A stretch of DNA of 64,000 bases from Treponema sp. (GCA_017484285.1 JAFUTH010000007.1:62001-126000); one strand, 5' to 3'; positions 15,417 through 23,955 are shown, numbered from the stretch's first letter. Notes: generated by a model not told the origin, from the letters alone. Numbers and translations: made by a program.

Positions 15417-18098
15417 CTACTTCCCGAAGACTTCCTTCGCTATGGCGACCGACACCATCGCGTCCTTCGAGTAGTAATCTGCGCCAATCTGCGTGGCATA
15501 GTCCGCCGTGAGCACTGCGCCGCCGACCATAATCTTGCAGCTTTTTCCCACTTTGCCGAGTTCTTCCCGCAAGAGTTTTATCGTGGTCTCCATGTTGGCG
15601 ACGGTCGTTGTCATCAGTGCGCTCAATCCCACGAGCTGAATGTCCTTTTCGAGCACGGTCTCAACGACTTTTTCTGCGGGCACATTTTTTCCGAGGTCTA
15701 TCACCGTGTAGCCGTAGTTTTCGAGCATGGCTTTGACGATGTTCTTTCCGATGTCGTGGATGTCGCCGAAAACCGTGCAGATGACGATGCTTCCCTTCGA
15801 TTCCTGCGCGTTTCCGCTCGCTTCGAGGTGCGCTTTGATGACGGCAAAACTCGCGCTCACCGTGTCGGCGGAGAGCAAAAGCTGGGGCAGGAATTTTTTC
15901 CCGACCTCAAAGTCTTTTCCCACTATGTCGAGGGCGGGCACGATGCATCGGTCGATGATTTCGACGGGTTCTTTGCCTTCTCCGAGCAGCGTTTTCGTCG
16001 CATCCGCTGACAAATCCTTGAATCCCTTGCAAATAATGTTAATCAGCGCATTTTCCGAGTCCGAAAGGTCTTTGGGTAAATTGGGCGTTCCAACCGCAAG
16101 CGGTTGTCGGGCTTTCCGCACTTCCGCTGTCGCTCCATTGCCTTCGGCAACGCTTCGCGGTGCTCCAATCCCTAACGTAGGGAGCGACCCCGCTTGCGGG
16201 GACAAAACCTGTGAGACAGGTTTTGAGCGAGTCTCCGAGCAGCTATGCTGCGAAGGCGTATTTCCTTTTGCCGCTGCCGCTTGCTCTGCCGTCAGTCCGT
16301 AAACGGGCGCGGGCTTGTCGTTGTATTTTTCTATATAATCAAGGCAGTTTTCGTCAAAGGCGGCGAGCGCACGGTAGCCGTAGTAGGTTTCCATCATCGG
16401 CTGCATGAGCGGATTTATGATGCAGGCAGAAAGTCCCGCGTACAAAGCCATTGCGAAAAATCTTGAATTTATGATGTCTCGCCGCGGGATTCCAAAAGAT
16501 ATGTTAGAAACACCAAGCACGAACTGTAATCCCTGCTCGCCGTACTTTTCTTTTAAAATCTGAATCGCCCGCACGGTCTCCAATGCTTCTTTCTGCTGGC
16601 TTGAAACCGTGAGCGTGAGCGTGTCAATCACGATGTCACGCACAGGAATTCCGTACTTTGCCGCTTCCGCAATGATTTTTTCTGCCACCGCAACACGACC
16701 TTCCGCCGTGGGCGCGATTCCCGCCTCGTCAATGCAGAGCGCGACCACCGCCCCGCCGTATTTTTTCACCAACGGAAGCACTTTGTCCATCACATCTTGG
16801 CGACCGTTCGTTGAATTTATCAATGCTTTTCCATTGTAATAGCGCAATGCCTTTTCCAAAACGGGGGCTTCGCTCGAATCAATCTGCAACGGCGTGTTGA
16901 ACGCACCTTGAATCGTCTTAACCGCGTCAACCATTGTCTGCGCTTCATCGATTCCGGGCAAACCCACATTCACATCGAGAATCTGTGCGCCCGCGTTAAT
17001 CTGGCTTTCCGCCTCGCCGAGCACGAAATTCATGTTGTGGGCAAGCAAGGCTTCCTTGACCTTCTTTTTTCCCGTGGGGTTGATTCGCTCGCCGATAATC
17101 TGCGGACCTGCCGCCCCGCCAATCTGCACGCTCGAATTGTACGAGCAGATAAAACACGCGTTCTCAAACTCGCACGGCTTTCGCTTTTGCGGCGGCATTT
17201 TTTCAATCACGCGCACCATCTCGGCGATATGCTCCGGGGTCGTGCCGCAACAGCCGCCAAACACAGAAACGCCCAGCTCGCGGTACTTTTTGTGATGCTC
17301 CGCGAATTCTTCGGGCGTGACGAGATAGACAGCCTTTCCTTTTATGACCGTCGGCAAGCCCGCATTCGGCTCGGCGGCAACGGGCAAGTGAGCGTAGCGC
17401 ATGTATTCGGCAACGATTTTGTCGTCCTCAGAAAGCGAGCCACCGCAGTTCATGCCGATTAAATCAACTCCGAGCGATTCCAAATACACGACCACCGTGC
17501 GAATGTCCGCGCCCGTGAGCGTTCGCAAATTCGGCTGGAAAGTCACGCTCGTAAAAATCGGAAGATTCGTGTTCTCTTTTGTGGCGAGCACTGCCGCCTT
17601 GATTTCGCGCAAATCCGCCATCGTTTCGATAATCGCAAGCTCCGCGCCCGCTTTTTCCGCGATAATCGCCGCTTCTTTGTAAGTCTCGTAGGCTTCATCA
17701 AAAGTCAAGTCGCCCATCGGTTCAAGCAAGCGACCAATCTGGCTCGTATCCCACGAAATGTAATGCGGTCTCGTGTTTCCCGCAGCCTCCGTCTCCGCCA
17801 CACATTCTTTTTGGAGCGCAATTTCCGCCTCGATGTACTCTTTGCACGAATATTTTGCCGAAACGAGCTTTAACGGAAGCGCACCGAAAGTATTCGCCGT
17901 GAGCACATTCGCCCCCGACGCAAGATATTGCAGATGAATGTCCTTGATGATTTCAGGCTTTTCAATCGAAAGGTCTTCGGGAATGTCATAGTCCGTGTAG
18001 CCCGTCTTCTGAATCATCGTGCCAATGCCGCCGTCAAAAAACACAGGCAGCCCGGCTTCAATCTGAGAATGTAAAAATTCGCGGAAGTTTGGTTTCAT
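15417..18098 (-). CDS. metH: Cobalamin-dependent methionine synthase without reactivation domain
   Basis: 893 aa. Domains in order: homocysteine-binding (1-290, zinc ligands in GMNCGG and GGCCGTTP), pterin/methyltetrahydrofolate-binding (about 325-600, IGERINPTGKKK), cobalamin cap (about 685-770) and B12-binding Rossmann domain (about 780-893) with the cobalt-ligand motif GDIHDIG. The C-terminal SAM-dependent reactivation domain of the about 1200-aa E. coli enzyme is missing, as in other anaerobes. The linker between the folate and cap domains (about residues 615-675) contains a palindrome-rich insert described separately. A leaderless-type promoter precedes the ATG. Confidence 0.93.
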   Translation of the reverse strand: MKPNFREFLHSQIEAGLPVFFDGGIGTMIQKTGYTDYDIPEDLSIEKPEIIKDIHLQYLASGANVLTANTFGALPLKLVSAKYSCKEYIEAEIALQKECVAETEAAGNTRPHYISWDTSQIGRLLEPMGDLTFDEAYETYKEAAIIAEKAGAELAIIETMADLREIKAAVLATKENTNLPIFTSVTFQPNLRTLTGADIRTVVVYLESLGVDLIGMNCGGSLSEDDKIVAEYMRYAHLPVAAEPNAGLPTVIKGKAVYLVTPEEFAEHHKKYRELGVSVFGGCCGTTPEHIAEMVRVIEKMPPQKRKPCEFENACFICSYNSSVQIGGAAGPQIIGERINPTGKKKVKEALLAHNMNFVLGEAESQINAGAQILDVNVGLPGIDEAQTMVDAVKTIQGAFNTPLQIDSSEAPVLEKALRYYNGKALINSTNGRQDVMDKVLPLVKKYGGAVVALCIDEAGIAPTAEGRVAVAEKIIAEAAKYGIPVRDIVIDTLTLTVSSQQKEALETVRAIQILKEKYGEQGLQFVLGVSNISFGIPRRDIINSRFFAMALYAGLSACIINPLMQPMMETYYGYRALAAFDENCLDYIEKYNDKPAPVYGLTAEQAAAAKGNTPSQHSCSETRSKPVSQVLSPQAGSLPTLGIGAPRSVAEGNGATAEVRKARQPLAVGTPNLPKDLSDSENALINIICKGFKDLSADATKTLLGEGKEPVEIIDRCIVPALDIVGKDFEVGKKFLPQLLLSADTVSASFAVIKAHLEASGNAQESKGSIVICTVFGDIHDIGKNIVKAMLENYGYTVIDLGKNVPAEKVVETVLEKDIQLVGLSALMTTTVANMETTIKLLREELGKVGKSCKIMVGGAVLTADYATQIGADYYSKDAMVSVAIAKEVFGK
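16091..16251. repeat. In-frame array of six short perfect hairpins inside metH
   Basis: Six perfect inverted repeats with 2-3 nt loops follow one another: 16091-16106 (7-bp stem), 16138-16150 (5), 16169-16183 (6), 16188-16201 (6), 16204-16224 (9), 16239-16251 (5). They code for about 54 residues of low-complexity Ser/Pro/Ala/Gly linker on the minus strand and keep the metH frame open. The same tight-loop style occurs outside genes at 26775-26795. It resembles a palindromic mobile element of the kind known to insert in frame in Rickettsia genes. Confidence 0.8.
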
Positions 18099-18104
18099 TG
18101 CTTC

Positions 18105-18134
18105 ATTTTATCGGAAACAAAAGACTATCGCAAT
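18105..18134 (-). promoter_or_regulatory. Promoter of metH (leaderless type)
   Basis: On the minus strand TTGCGA (18134-18129), an 18-nt spacer and TAAAAT (18110-18105), with 6 nt to the metH ATG. No Shine-Dalgarno site and no cobalamin or S-box riboswitch fits in this space. Confidence 0.55.
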
Positions 18135-18179
18135 GATGGGTAAATCAAACGGAATTTTAGAATGTGTGAAAAAGAAAAA

Positions 18180-18208
18180 TTGCGAATCTCAGCGAAACGG
18201 AGTATCAT
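18180..18208 (+). promoter_or_regulatory. Promoter of the NfeD-SPFH pair (leaderless type)
   Basis: TTGCGA (18180-18185), 17 nt, TATCAT (18203-18208), then 6 nt to the ATG at 18215. No Shine-Dalgarno site precedes this ATG. Confidence 0.6.
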
Positions 18209-18214
18209 AGACGC

Positions 18215-18673
18215 ATGGGATTTTTGTCGTTTGTCCATGCACATTTGCCGTGGTTTTGGCTCGCAATTACGATTCTCTGTGTGGTTATTGAAGTGTTTAC
18301 GTTCGCGCTTACGACGATTTGGTTTGCGTTCGGCGCGTGCGTACTGATTTTTGTTTCATTTGCGCCGATTCCGTTCAAATGGCAGTTGCTGCTTTTTCTC
18401 TTAATTTCGCTTCTCTTGCTGATTTTTACGCGTCCGTTTGCGCTCAAAAAGCTCAAAATCAAAAAAATCCCGACGAACAGCGACAGTCTCGTCGGAAAAA
18501 AAGTGCTCGTCACTGAAAAAATTACCGAGTTTCAAAAAGGCTCGGTCAAACTGAACGGTGTTGTCTGGTCTGCAAAAAGCGAGGACGGCACGGTGATTGA
18601 AAAAGGTTCTGAATGTGTCGTTACGTCGATTGAAGGCGCGACGGCATTGGTAAAAAAGGTCCAGGGGGAATGA
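18215..18673 (+). CDS. NfeD-family membrane protein
   Basis: 152 aa. Two or three transmembrane helices (about residues 10-75) precede a C-terminal OB-fold domain (about 90-150, SLVGKKVLVTEKI then GSVKLNGVVWSAKS). This is the short NfeD form that partners with an SPFH protein, whose gene starts 1 nt downstream. Such pairs organise membrane microdomains or stabilise membrane proteins. The gene appears leaderless. Confidence 0.88.
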   Translation: MGFLSFVHAHLPWFWLAITILCVVIEVFTFALTTIWFAFGACVLIFVSFAPIPFKWQLLLFLLISLLLLIFTRPFALKKLKIKKIPTNSDSLVGKKVLVTEKITEFQKGSVKLNGVVWSAKSEDGTVIEKGSECVVTSIEGATALVKKVQGE

Positions 18674-18674
18674 T

Positions 18675-19601
18675 ATGCCGATTTACATTATTGCAATTCT
18701 TATTTTTGTCGTGATGGTGCTTATTATCACGAATATCCGGATTGTTCCGCAGTCTCATGCGTTTATCATCGAGCGGTTGGGAACATATGCGTCAACATGG
18801 CAGACAGGCTTGCACGTGAAAGTTCCGTTCATTGACCGGCTGGCGAATCATGTCTCTCTCAAAGAAAAAGTGCTTGATTTTCCACCGCAGCCCGTTATCA
18901 CCAAAGACAACGTAACCATGAAAATCGATACGGTCGTCTACATGCAGATTACTGACCCAAAATTGTACACGTATGGCGTGGAGAATCCGATGCTCGCGAT
19001 TGAAAATTTGAGCGCGACGACGCTCCGAAATATTATCGGCGAGCTTGATTTGGACGCGACGCTCACGAGCCGTGATGTCATCAATACAAAAATGCGCGCG
19101 ATTCTTGACGAGGCGACCGATCCGTGGGGAATTAAAGTGAACCGCGTCGAAGTAAAGAATATCATGCCACCTGAAGCGATTCGTGAGGCGATGGAAAAGC
19201 AGATGCGTGCTGAGCGCGAGCGTCGTGAAAAAATCCTGATTGCCGAAGGTCAGAAGCAGTCGGAGATTCTTGTTGCTGAAGGTCAAAAACAGGCGAAAAT
19301 TCTTGAGGCAGAGGCACAAAAGCAAGCGCTTATTTTGCAGGCTGAGGCTGAAAAAGAGGCGAAAATCCGAAAGGCAGAAGGTGAGGCGCAGGCGATTCTT
19401 GATGTGCAAAAGGCAACGGCTGACGGTCTTAAAATGCTCAAAGATGCGCAGATTGACGAGGCTGTCATAAAATTGCGCAGCCTTGAATCTCTTGAAAAAG
19501 CGGCTGACGGACAGGCGACAAAAATCATCGTGCCAGCAGATTTCCAAAATCTTGCGGGGGTTGTGGCGTCACTCTCGGAAATTGCAAAAAAGGACTCGTA
19601 A
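18675..19601 (+). CDS. SPFH/band-7 (stomatin-like) membrane protein
   Basis: 308 aa. An N-terminal transmembrane helix (about 1-22) is followed by the SPFH domain (RIVPQSHAFIIERLG through about 180) and a long Ala/Glu/Lys coiled coil (about 180-260) with repeated AEGQKQ and AEAQKQ units. The C-terminus is short and hydrophobic. It belongs to the stomatin/QmcA group and should form large rings on the inner membrane together with the NfeD protein. A GGGGGAA Shine-Dalgarno lies in the end of nfeD. Confidence 0.92.
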   Translation: MPIYIIAILIFVVMVLIITNIRIVPQSHAFIIERLGTYASTWQTGLHVKVPFIDRLANHVSLKEKVLDFPPQPVITKDNVTMKIDTVVYMQITDPKLYTYGVENPMLAIENLSATTLRNIIGELDLDATLTSRDVINTKMRAILDEATDPWGIKVNRVEVKNIMPPEAIREAMEKQMRAERERREKILIAEGQKQSEILVAEGQKQAKILEAEAQKQALILQAEAEKEAKIRKAEGEAQAILDVQKATADGLKMLKDAQIDEAVIKLRSLESLEKAADGQATKIIVPADFQNLAGVVASLSEIAKKDS

Positions 19602-19683
19602 TACACAATTAAAAACTCTTGATATATATCAAAAAAATCGCATAAAAAACAACAAAATGCTATAAATCCTCTCTATTTTGCGT

Positions 19684-19689
19684 TATACT
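19684..19689 (+). promoter_or_regulatory. Likely -10 box of ppdK
   Basis: TATACT lies 9 nt before the ppdK ATG, with no Shine-Dalgarno site between them. The -35 region is weak. The expected leader is only 2-3 nt. Confidence 0.4.
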
Positions 19690-19698
19690 TAAATTACT

Positions 19699-22392
19699 AT
19701 GAAGTATGTATATTTTTTTGGAAACGGCGACGCAGATGGCGATGAATCAATGCGCGCAGAATTGGGTGGAAAGGGTGCAAACCTTGCGCAGATGGCTAAG
19801 GCTCCGTTGAGTCTTCCAGTTCCAGCAGGTTTTACAATCACTACGGATGTTTGTCAGGAATACTACGAGCTTGGTCGAAAATATCCTGAGGAACTCTATC
19901 CACAGGTCGATGAATATCTTGCAAAACTTGAGTCTGTAATGGGCAAAAAACTCGGCGACGAAAATGACCCGCTTTTGGTCTCTGTTCGTTCGGGTGCGGC
20001 AATCTCAATGCCTGGCATGATGGACACCATTTTGAACCTCGGCTTGAATGACAAGGCTGTGCTCGGTCTTACCAAAAAAACGGGCAACGAGCGATTCGCG
20101 TGGGACGCATACCGCCGATTTATTCAGATGTACGGCGATGTCGCAATGGGCGTTGAGCACGCAAAATTCGAAGCGATTATCGACGAAGTAAAATCTCACC
20201 GCGGAATCAAACAGGACACGGAACTTACCACCGAAGAACTCAAAGAAATCGTCACGAAATACAAGGCGATGTATAAAGAAGAAAAGGGCGAAGACTTCCC
20301 GCAGGACGCAAAAGAGCAGATGTGGGGCGCAATCGGAGCGGTCTTCGGCTCATGGATGAACCCGCGCGCTATCAAATACCGAAAACTCAACAATATCAAA
20401 GAAGGCGCGCTCAAAGGAACTGCCGTCACGGTTATGGCGATGGTCTTCGGAAACAAGGGCGACACTTCTGGAACGGGCGTTTGTTTCTCTCGCGACCCGT
20501 CAACGGGCGAAAATGTGTTCATGGGCGAATATCTCATGAACGCTCAGGGCGAAGATGTCGTTGCAGGAATCCGCACTCCTCAAAAACTCGCTCAGCTTGA
20601 GCAGACGAACAAAGCGATTTATGACGAACTCTGCCAGATTCGTGACCGCCTCGAAAAGCACTATCACGACATGCAGGATATGGAATTCACCGTCGAAGAA
20701 GGCAAACTCTACATGCTCCAGTGCCGCAACGGAAAGCGAACGGGTGCTGCGGCTGTCAAAATGGCGGTCGATATGGTCAAAGAAGGCTTAATCGACAAAG
20801 AAACGGCAATTATGCGCGTTGAGCCAGAGCAGTTGAATCAGCTCCTTCTTCCTCAGCTCGACAAAGAAGCCGTTAAAAAGGCAACTGAAATCGCAGCAGG
20901 CCTTAACGCTTCTCCTGGAGCCGGCTGTGGTCAAATCGTCTTTACGGCGGAAGAAGCCGAAGAATGGGCGAAGAACGGCAAAAAAGTCCTTCTCGTTCGC
21001 AAGGAAACTTCTCCAGATGACATCGCGGGCATGGCGGTTTCTCAGGGAATCCTCACTTCAACAGGCGGTCGCACTTCTCATGCGGCGGTCGTTGCTCGCG
21101 GCATGGGAACTCCGTGTGTGTGTGGTTGTTCAGATGTCGCATTCAAAGATGCAGAAACAGTCATCATCAAAGGCAAAACCTACAAAAAAGGCGACTTCCT
21201 CACAATCGACGGCGCAACAGGTCTCGTGTATGAAGGTCAGGTCGCAGTTAAGCCAGCAACAATTTCAGGCGATTTGGAAACATTCTTGGGCTGGGCAGAC
21301 GAAATCCGCGAAAAATCAGAGCGAGTCACTGAATCAGGAAACCGCGTAAAGGGATTCGATATCTACGCAAACGGCGACACTCCGCAGAATGCGCTCGATG
21401 CATTCCGATTTGGCGCAAACGGAATCGGTCTCTGCCGAACGGAACACATGTTCTTCGACGAGCCGAAACTCACCGACTTCCAGAAGATGATTATTTCTGA
21501 GGACACGGAAAGCCGCAAAGAAAACCTTGCAAAAATCCTTCCGCATCAGCAGAAAGACTTCTACGAAATCATCAAGACGATGGAAGGTCGCCCCGTTACA
21601 ATCCGATTGCTTGACCCGCCGCTCAACGAGTTCATTCAGGCTGAAACTGACTCACAGCTTACGGCCTTAGCCGAAAAACTCGGCGTTGATAAAGAAAAAC
21701 TTTCGCGCAAAGTCATGCAGCTCGCGGAACACAACCCGATGCTCGGTCATCGTGGCTGCCGCTTGGCAATCACTTACCCAGAAATCTACGAAATGCAGGT
21801 TGAGGCAATCGCCCGCGCAACGGCTCAGCTCGAAAAAGAAAGCAAGAAGCACAATGTTCTGATTATGATTCCGAATGTCGTGTCTTACAACGAAGTCGAG
21901 CAGATTCGCAAGCAGGCAGAGGCTGTGATTGACAAGGTGAACAAAGAAAAAGGCGTAAACTTGAAGTTTGAAATCGGTTCGATGATTGAATTCCCGCGCG
22001 CCGCACTGAGCGCAGGAAAAATCGCGAAGTACGCCGACTTCTTCTCATTCGGCACGAACGACCTCACGCAGACCACATTCGGCTTCAGCCGAGACGACTA
22101 CGGCAAGTTCATCGAGTCATACTTGCAGCAGCGAATCCTTGAAGACGACCCGTTTGCAACGCTCGACGAAGACGGACCTGCCGCACTCATGGAAATCGCC
22201 GAAGAAAAAGGTCGCACGGTCAACGCGAACTTGCACCTCGGCATTTGTGGCGAGCACGGCGGCGACCCCGCTTCAATCCACATCTGCTACCGCATCGGCT
22301 TGAACTATGTAAGCTGCTCTCCGTACCGCGTGCCGTTGGCGCGACTTGCAGGAGCGCAGGCGGTGATAAAATATGAACGAGAAGAGAGATAA
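19699..22392 (+). CDS. ppdK: Pyruvate, phosphate dikinase
   Basis: 897 aa, the usual length. It has the ATP-grasp domain (about 1-340, ELGGKGANLAQMA start), the phosphohistidine domain with the swivelling His in TGGRTSHAAVVARGMG (about residue 455) and the PEP/pyruvate TIM barrel ending in GICGEHGGDP and CSPYRVPLARLAGAQA. It interconverts PEP + AMP + PPi and pyruvate + ATP + Pi. In fermentative treponemes it probably runs in the glycolytic, PPi-saving direction. It has its own promoter region and is followed by the accessory island. Confidence 0.96.
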   Translation: MKYVYFFGNGDADGDESMRAELGGKGANLAQMAKAPLSLPVPAGFTITTDVCQEYYELGRKYPEELYPQVDEYLAKLESVMGKKLGDENDPLLVSVRSGAAISMPGMMDTILNLGLNDKAVLGLTKKTGNERFAWDAYRRFIQMYGDVAMGVEHAKFEAIIDEVKSHRGIKQDTELTTEELKEIVTKYKAMYKEEKGEDFPQDAKEQMWGAIGAVFGSWMNPRAIKYRKLNNIKEGALKGTAVTVMAMVFGNKGDTSGTGVCFSRDPSTGENVFMGEYLMNAQGEDVVAGIRTPQKLAQLEQTNKAIYDELCQIRDRLEKHYHDMQDMEFTVEEGKLYMLQCRNGKRTGAAAVKMAVDMVKEGLIDKETAIMRVEPEQLNQLLLPQLDKEAVKKATEIAAGLNASPGAGCGQIVFTAEEAEEWAKNGKKVLLVRKETSPDDIAGMAVSQGILTSTGGRTSHAAVVARGMGTPCVCGCSDVAFKDAETVIIKGKTYKKGDFLTIDGATGLVYEGQVAVKPATISGDLETFLGWADEIREKSERVTESGNRVKGFDIYANGDTPQNALDAFRFGANGIGLCRTEHMFFDEPKLTDFQKMIISEDTESRKENLAKILPHQQKDFYEIIKTMEGRPVTIRLLDPPLNEFIQAETDSQLTALAEKLGVDKEKLSRKVMQLAEHNPMLGHRGCRLAITYPEIYEMQVEAIARATAQLEKESKKHNVLIMIPNVVSYNEVEQIRKQAEAVIDKVNKEKGVNLKFEIGSMIEFPRAALSAGKIAKYADFFSFGTNDLTQTTFGFSRDDYGKFIESYLQQRILEDDPFATLDEDGPAALMEIAEEKGRTVNANLHLGICGEHGGDPASIHICYRIGLNYVSCSPYRVPLARLAGAQAVIKYEREER

Positions 22393-22399
22393 TTTCTTC

Positions 22400-22430
22400 C
22401 TGTCATTCTGAGTCAGGGGCGAAGAATCTG
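22400..22430 (+). repeat. Fragment of a common TGTCATTCTGAG...GAAGAATCT-type repeat
   Basis: The segment just after ppdK reads TGTCATTCTGAG, a short spacer and GAAGAATCT. This arrangement is familiar as a dispersed intergenic repeat in many bacterial genomes (recall, not a search). It marks the left edge of the accessory island. Confidence 0.4.
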
Positions 22431-22436
22431 TTACGC

Positions 22437-22465
22437 TTGACAATCCGCCGAGCGTAACTTATAGT
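22437..22465 (+). promoter_or_regulatory. Strong promoter of the type III antitoxin RNA
   Basis: TTGACA (22437-22442), a 17-nt spacer and TATAGT (22460-22465) form a near-consensus sigma-70 promoter. An 8-bp inverted repeat, GTTACGCT at 22430-22437 and AGCGTAAC at 22451-22458, straddles the -35 box and could be an operator. Expected transcription start is about 22472, just before the first repeat. Confidence 0.75.
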
Positions 22466-22475
22466 GTAATTAGTG

Positions 22476-22577
22476 GTGAGTCCTACCCTAAGTGGAGTCT
22501 TTAAAAGCAGTGAACCCTACTGTGAGTGGGAACTTTAAAAGCGGTGAGTCCTACCGTTAAGTGGAATCGATAAAGCC
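22476..22577 (+). ncRNA. ToxI-like RNA antitoxin: three 34-nt tandem repeats
   Basis: Three imperfect direct repeats with an exact 34-nt period (22476-22509, 22510-22543, 22544-22577). Each starts GTGA(G/A)(T/C)CCTAC and the first two end CTTTAAAAGC. A strong promoter lies upstream, and a terminator begins inside the third copy. This is the layout of type III antitoxins, where each repeat is cut out by the toxin and folds into a pseudoknot that inhibits it. There is no open reading frame of note across the array. The toxin gene follows the terminator by 10 nt. Confidence 0.85.
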
Positions 22578-22610
22578 GTATTTCAGTTTTCGCTGATACG
22601 GCTTTTTTTT
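22572..22610 (+). terminator. Rho-independent terminator between RNA antitoxin and toxin
   Basis: AAAGCCGTAT(TT)CAG and CTGATACGGCTTT form a 13-bp stem with a 2-nt bulge and a TTTTCG loop, followed by a run of T to 22610. In type III loci such a leaky terminator sets the excess of antitoxin RNA over toxin mRNA. Confidence 0.88.
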
Positions 22611-22620
22611 ATGGAAAGCT

Positions 22621-23148
22621 ATGGAACAAGAGCGACTTAATTTGTATCACATGGATATGAAATATATCCGCGACTTGCACAATGCCGACGACCGCGTTCA
22701 GTCGGTTTCTCCTCAAATTCATAAGAGCAACCGCCCCTTTGTCGGAATTGTGATTGTCTGTGGTGAGCATAAGTATTGCGTGCCGCTTGATTCTGCAAAA
22801 GAAAAACATAAAACGCAGAAGAATGATGTTGATTTTTCCCGCATTTTCGATGGCGAAAGACTAATCAGTGTTTTGAATTTCAACAATATGATTCCTGTTG
22901 ACGACAGATTTATCCACAAGATTGATTTAAAACCGTCTGAAAAAGATTCCCCCGCACAAGCCCATTACAAGCAATTGTGTATCAAGGAAATCGAATGGTG
23001 CCGCAAGAATCAAGAAGCAATCATCAAAAAGGCTAACAAACTGTATTTTTTTGTGCAAAAGCCGAATTGCAGTGGCATGCTGAAAAAACGATGCAATGAT
23101 TTTAAAAAACTTGAGAAAGTGATGGAAAAATTGTTGAAAAAGGAGTAA
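22621..23148 (+). CDS. toxN: Type III toxin, ToxN/AbiQ-family endoribonuclease
   Basis: 175 aa, the family's usual size. Signature segments are LYHMDMKYIRDLHNADDRV at the N-terminus, RPFVGIVI, KYCVPLDSAKEKHK (about 60-70) and VLNFNNMIPV (about 92-101), then a basic helical C-terminus with the Tyr/Cys/Lys run seen in this family. ToxN cuts cellular mRNAs and its own antitoxin RNA and is held inactive by the repeats; many loci abort phage infection. The ATG lies 10 nt after the terminator with GGAAAG just upstream. The gene is AT-richer than ppdK, which fits horizontal gain. Confidence 0.88.
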   Translation: MEQERLNLYHMDMKYIRDLHNADDRVQSVSPQIHKSNRPFVGIVIVCGEHKYCVPLDSAKEKHKTQKNDVDFSRIFDGERLISVLNFNNMIPVDDRFIHKIDLKPSEKDSPAQAHYKQLCIKEIEWCRKNQEAIIKKANKLYFFVQKPNCSGMLKKRCNDFKKLEKVMEKLLKKE

Positions 23149-23164
23149 CGCAAATTAACACCTC

Positions 23165-23479
23165 CTACCCCCTCTCTTTTAGCGACTTATCCACTGCCTT
23201 TTCGATGTTTTTTATCAGCGATTTTTTGAGTGAGGCGATGTCAATCTGCTCTTGGTAGGTGAACGCCGTGTCTGTCTGAAAAAGTTGTAACGATTCTACA
23301 TTCAACGCCTCAGCAATCCGCTCAATCATCTGCGGGGAAGGAAATTTCTTGCCGATTTCGATTGTTCCGATGTAATTTGTGGAAGTTTCAACCCGCTCGG
23401 CTAGTTGTTCCTGTGTGAGATGGCGCATTTTTCGGAGCAATTTTATATTTTTTGCCAAACATTCTTGAACTTTTGTCAT
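23165..23479 (-). CDS. XRE-family HTH regulator
   Basis: 104 aa from the ATG at 23479; the upstream in-frame extension lacks HTH similarity. The HTH domain covers residues about 8-65 (NIKLLRKMRHLTQEQLAERVETST, IGTIEIGKKFPSPQ). The C-terminal 35 residues are amphipathic helix. It is convergent with the toxin gene, 16 bp from its stop. It may control the island or be an independent hitch-hiker; no operator is seen. Confidence 0.82.
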   Translation of the reverse strand: MTKVQECLAKNIKLLRKMRHLTQEQLAERVETSTNYIGTIEIGKKFPSPQMIERIAEALNVESLQLFQTDTAFTYQEQIDIASLKKSLIKNIEKAVDKSLKERG

Positions 23480-23539
23480 TTTCTCAAAATCCACCCTATT
23501 AGAATATAAACGAGAAAAATTTTGTTGATTATTTGCTGA

Positions 23540-23752
23540 TTGGTGGTATTTGGTGTGGCGATTCCTGCTTATATCCGTGCCTGGACTTTTACTGCACATA
23601 CCAATAAAAAAATGCGACAAGCACTTCAGGTCGATGAGAACGGAAAGGCTGTTTCTGCAAGCGAAAAGAAAAATTCTTTATCGGTTTCATTTGCGCCAAT
23701 CATTCAGCCTATCTCAGATGAATATGGTCTTATGGCGCGAATTTCGTTTTAG
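23540..23752 (+). pseudogene. Remnant of an outer-membrane beta-barrel protein (C-terminal end)
   Basis: About 70 codons with no credible start. They end in PIIQPISDEYGLMARISF followed by a stop, the alternating pattern with terminal Phe typical of the last strand of an outer-membrane barrel. The upstream part FGVAIPAYIRAWTF also looks like a strand. The N-terminal bulk is missing, so this is likely the stump of a larger deleted gene. Confidence 0.5.
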
Positions 23753-23790
23753 AAAATTTAGAAAAATATTCACAGCATTTTTGACAACCC

Positions 23791-23955
23791 ATGAATGCAC
23801 TCGCTAATGCAGGTCAAGGTGCGTTCGAAGGTTGTAGCGGTCTTACGAGCGTAAACTATCGTGGCACTGAATCTCAATAGCAAGCAATTACTATTGGCTC
23901 TAATAATACGCCACTGACAAACGCTACAATAACCTATAACTACACAGAAAACTGA
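23791..23955 (+). pseudogene. Remnant of a BspA-type leucine-rich-repeat surface protein
   Basis: The frame from 23791 reads GAFEGCSGLTSVNYRGT then, after an in-frame TAG at 23878-23880, QAITIGSNNTPLTNATITY and a TGA stop. This is the characteristic end of treponemal LRR_5/BspA proteins, where the stop sits at the place of the usual Trp (TGG to TAG). Only the last repeat and tail remain. It marks decay of a surface-protein gene in the island. Confidence 0.75.

Noticed and set aside
15381-16010. 209-aa plus-strand reading frame opposite metH
   Set aside because: It lies wholly opposite conserved metH domains, has shadow-like composition and no recognised motif.
16091-16251. metH insert as an intein or a frameshift error
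   Set aside because: It is only about 54 residues with no splicing motifs or terminal Cys/Ser/Asn pattern, and the frame is open on both sides.
22476-22577. 34-nt tandem repeats as a CRISPR array
   Set aside because: The repeats are directly abutting with no unique spacers, there are no cas genes, and the promoter-repeat-terminator-toxin order fits a type III antitoxin.
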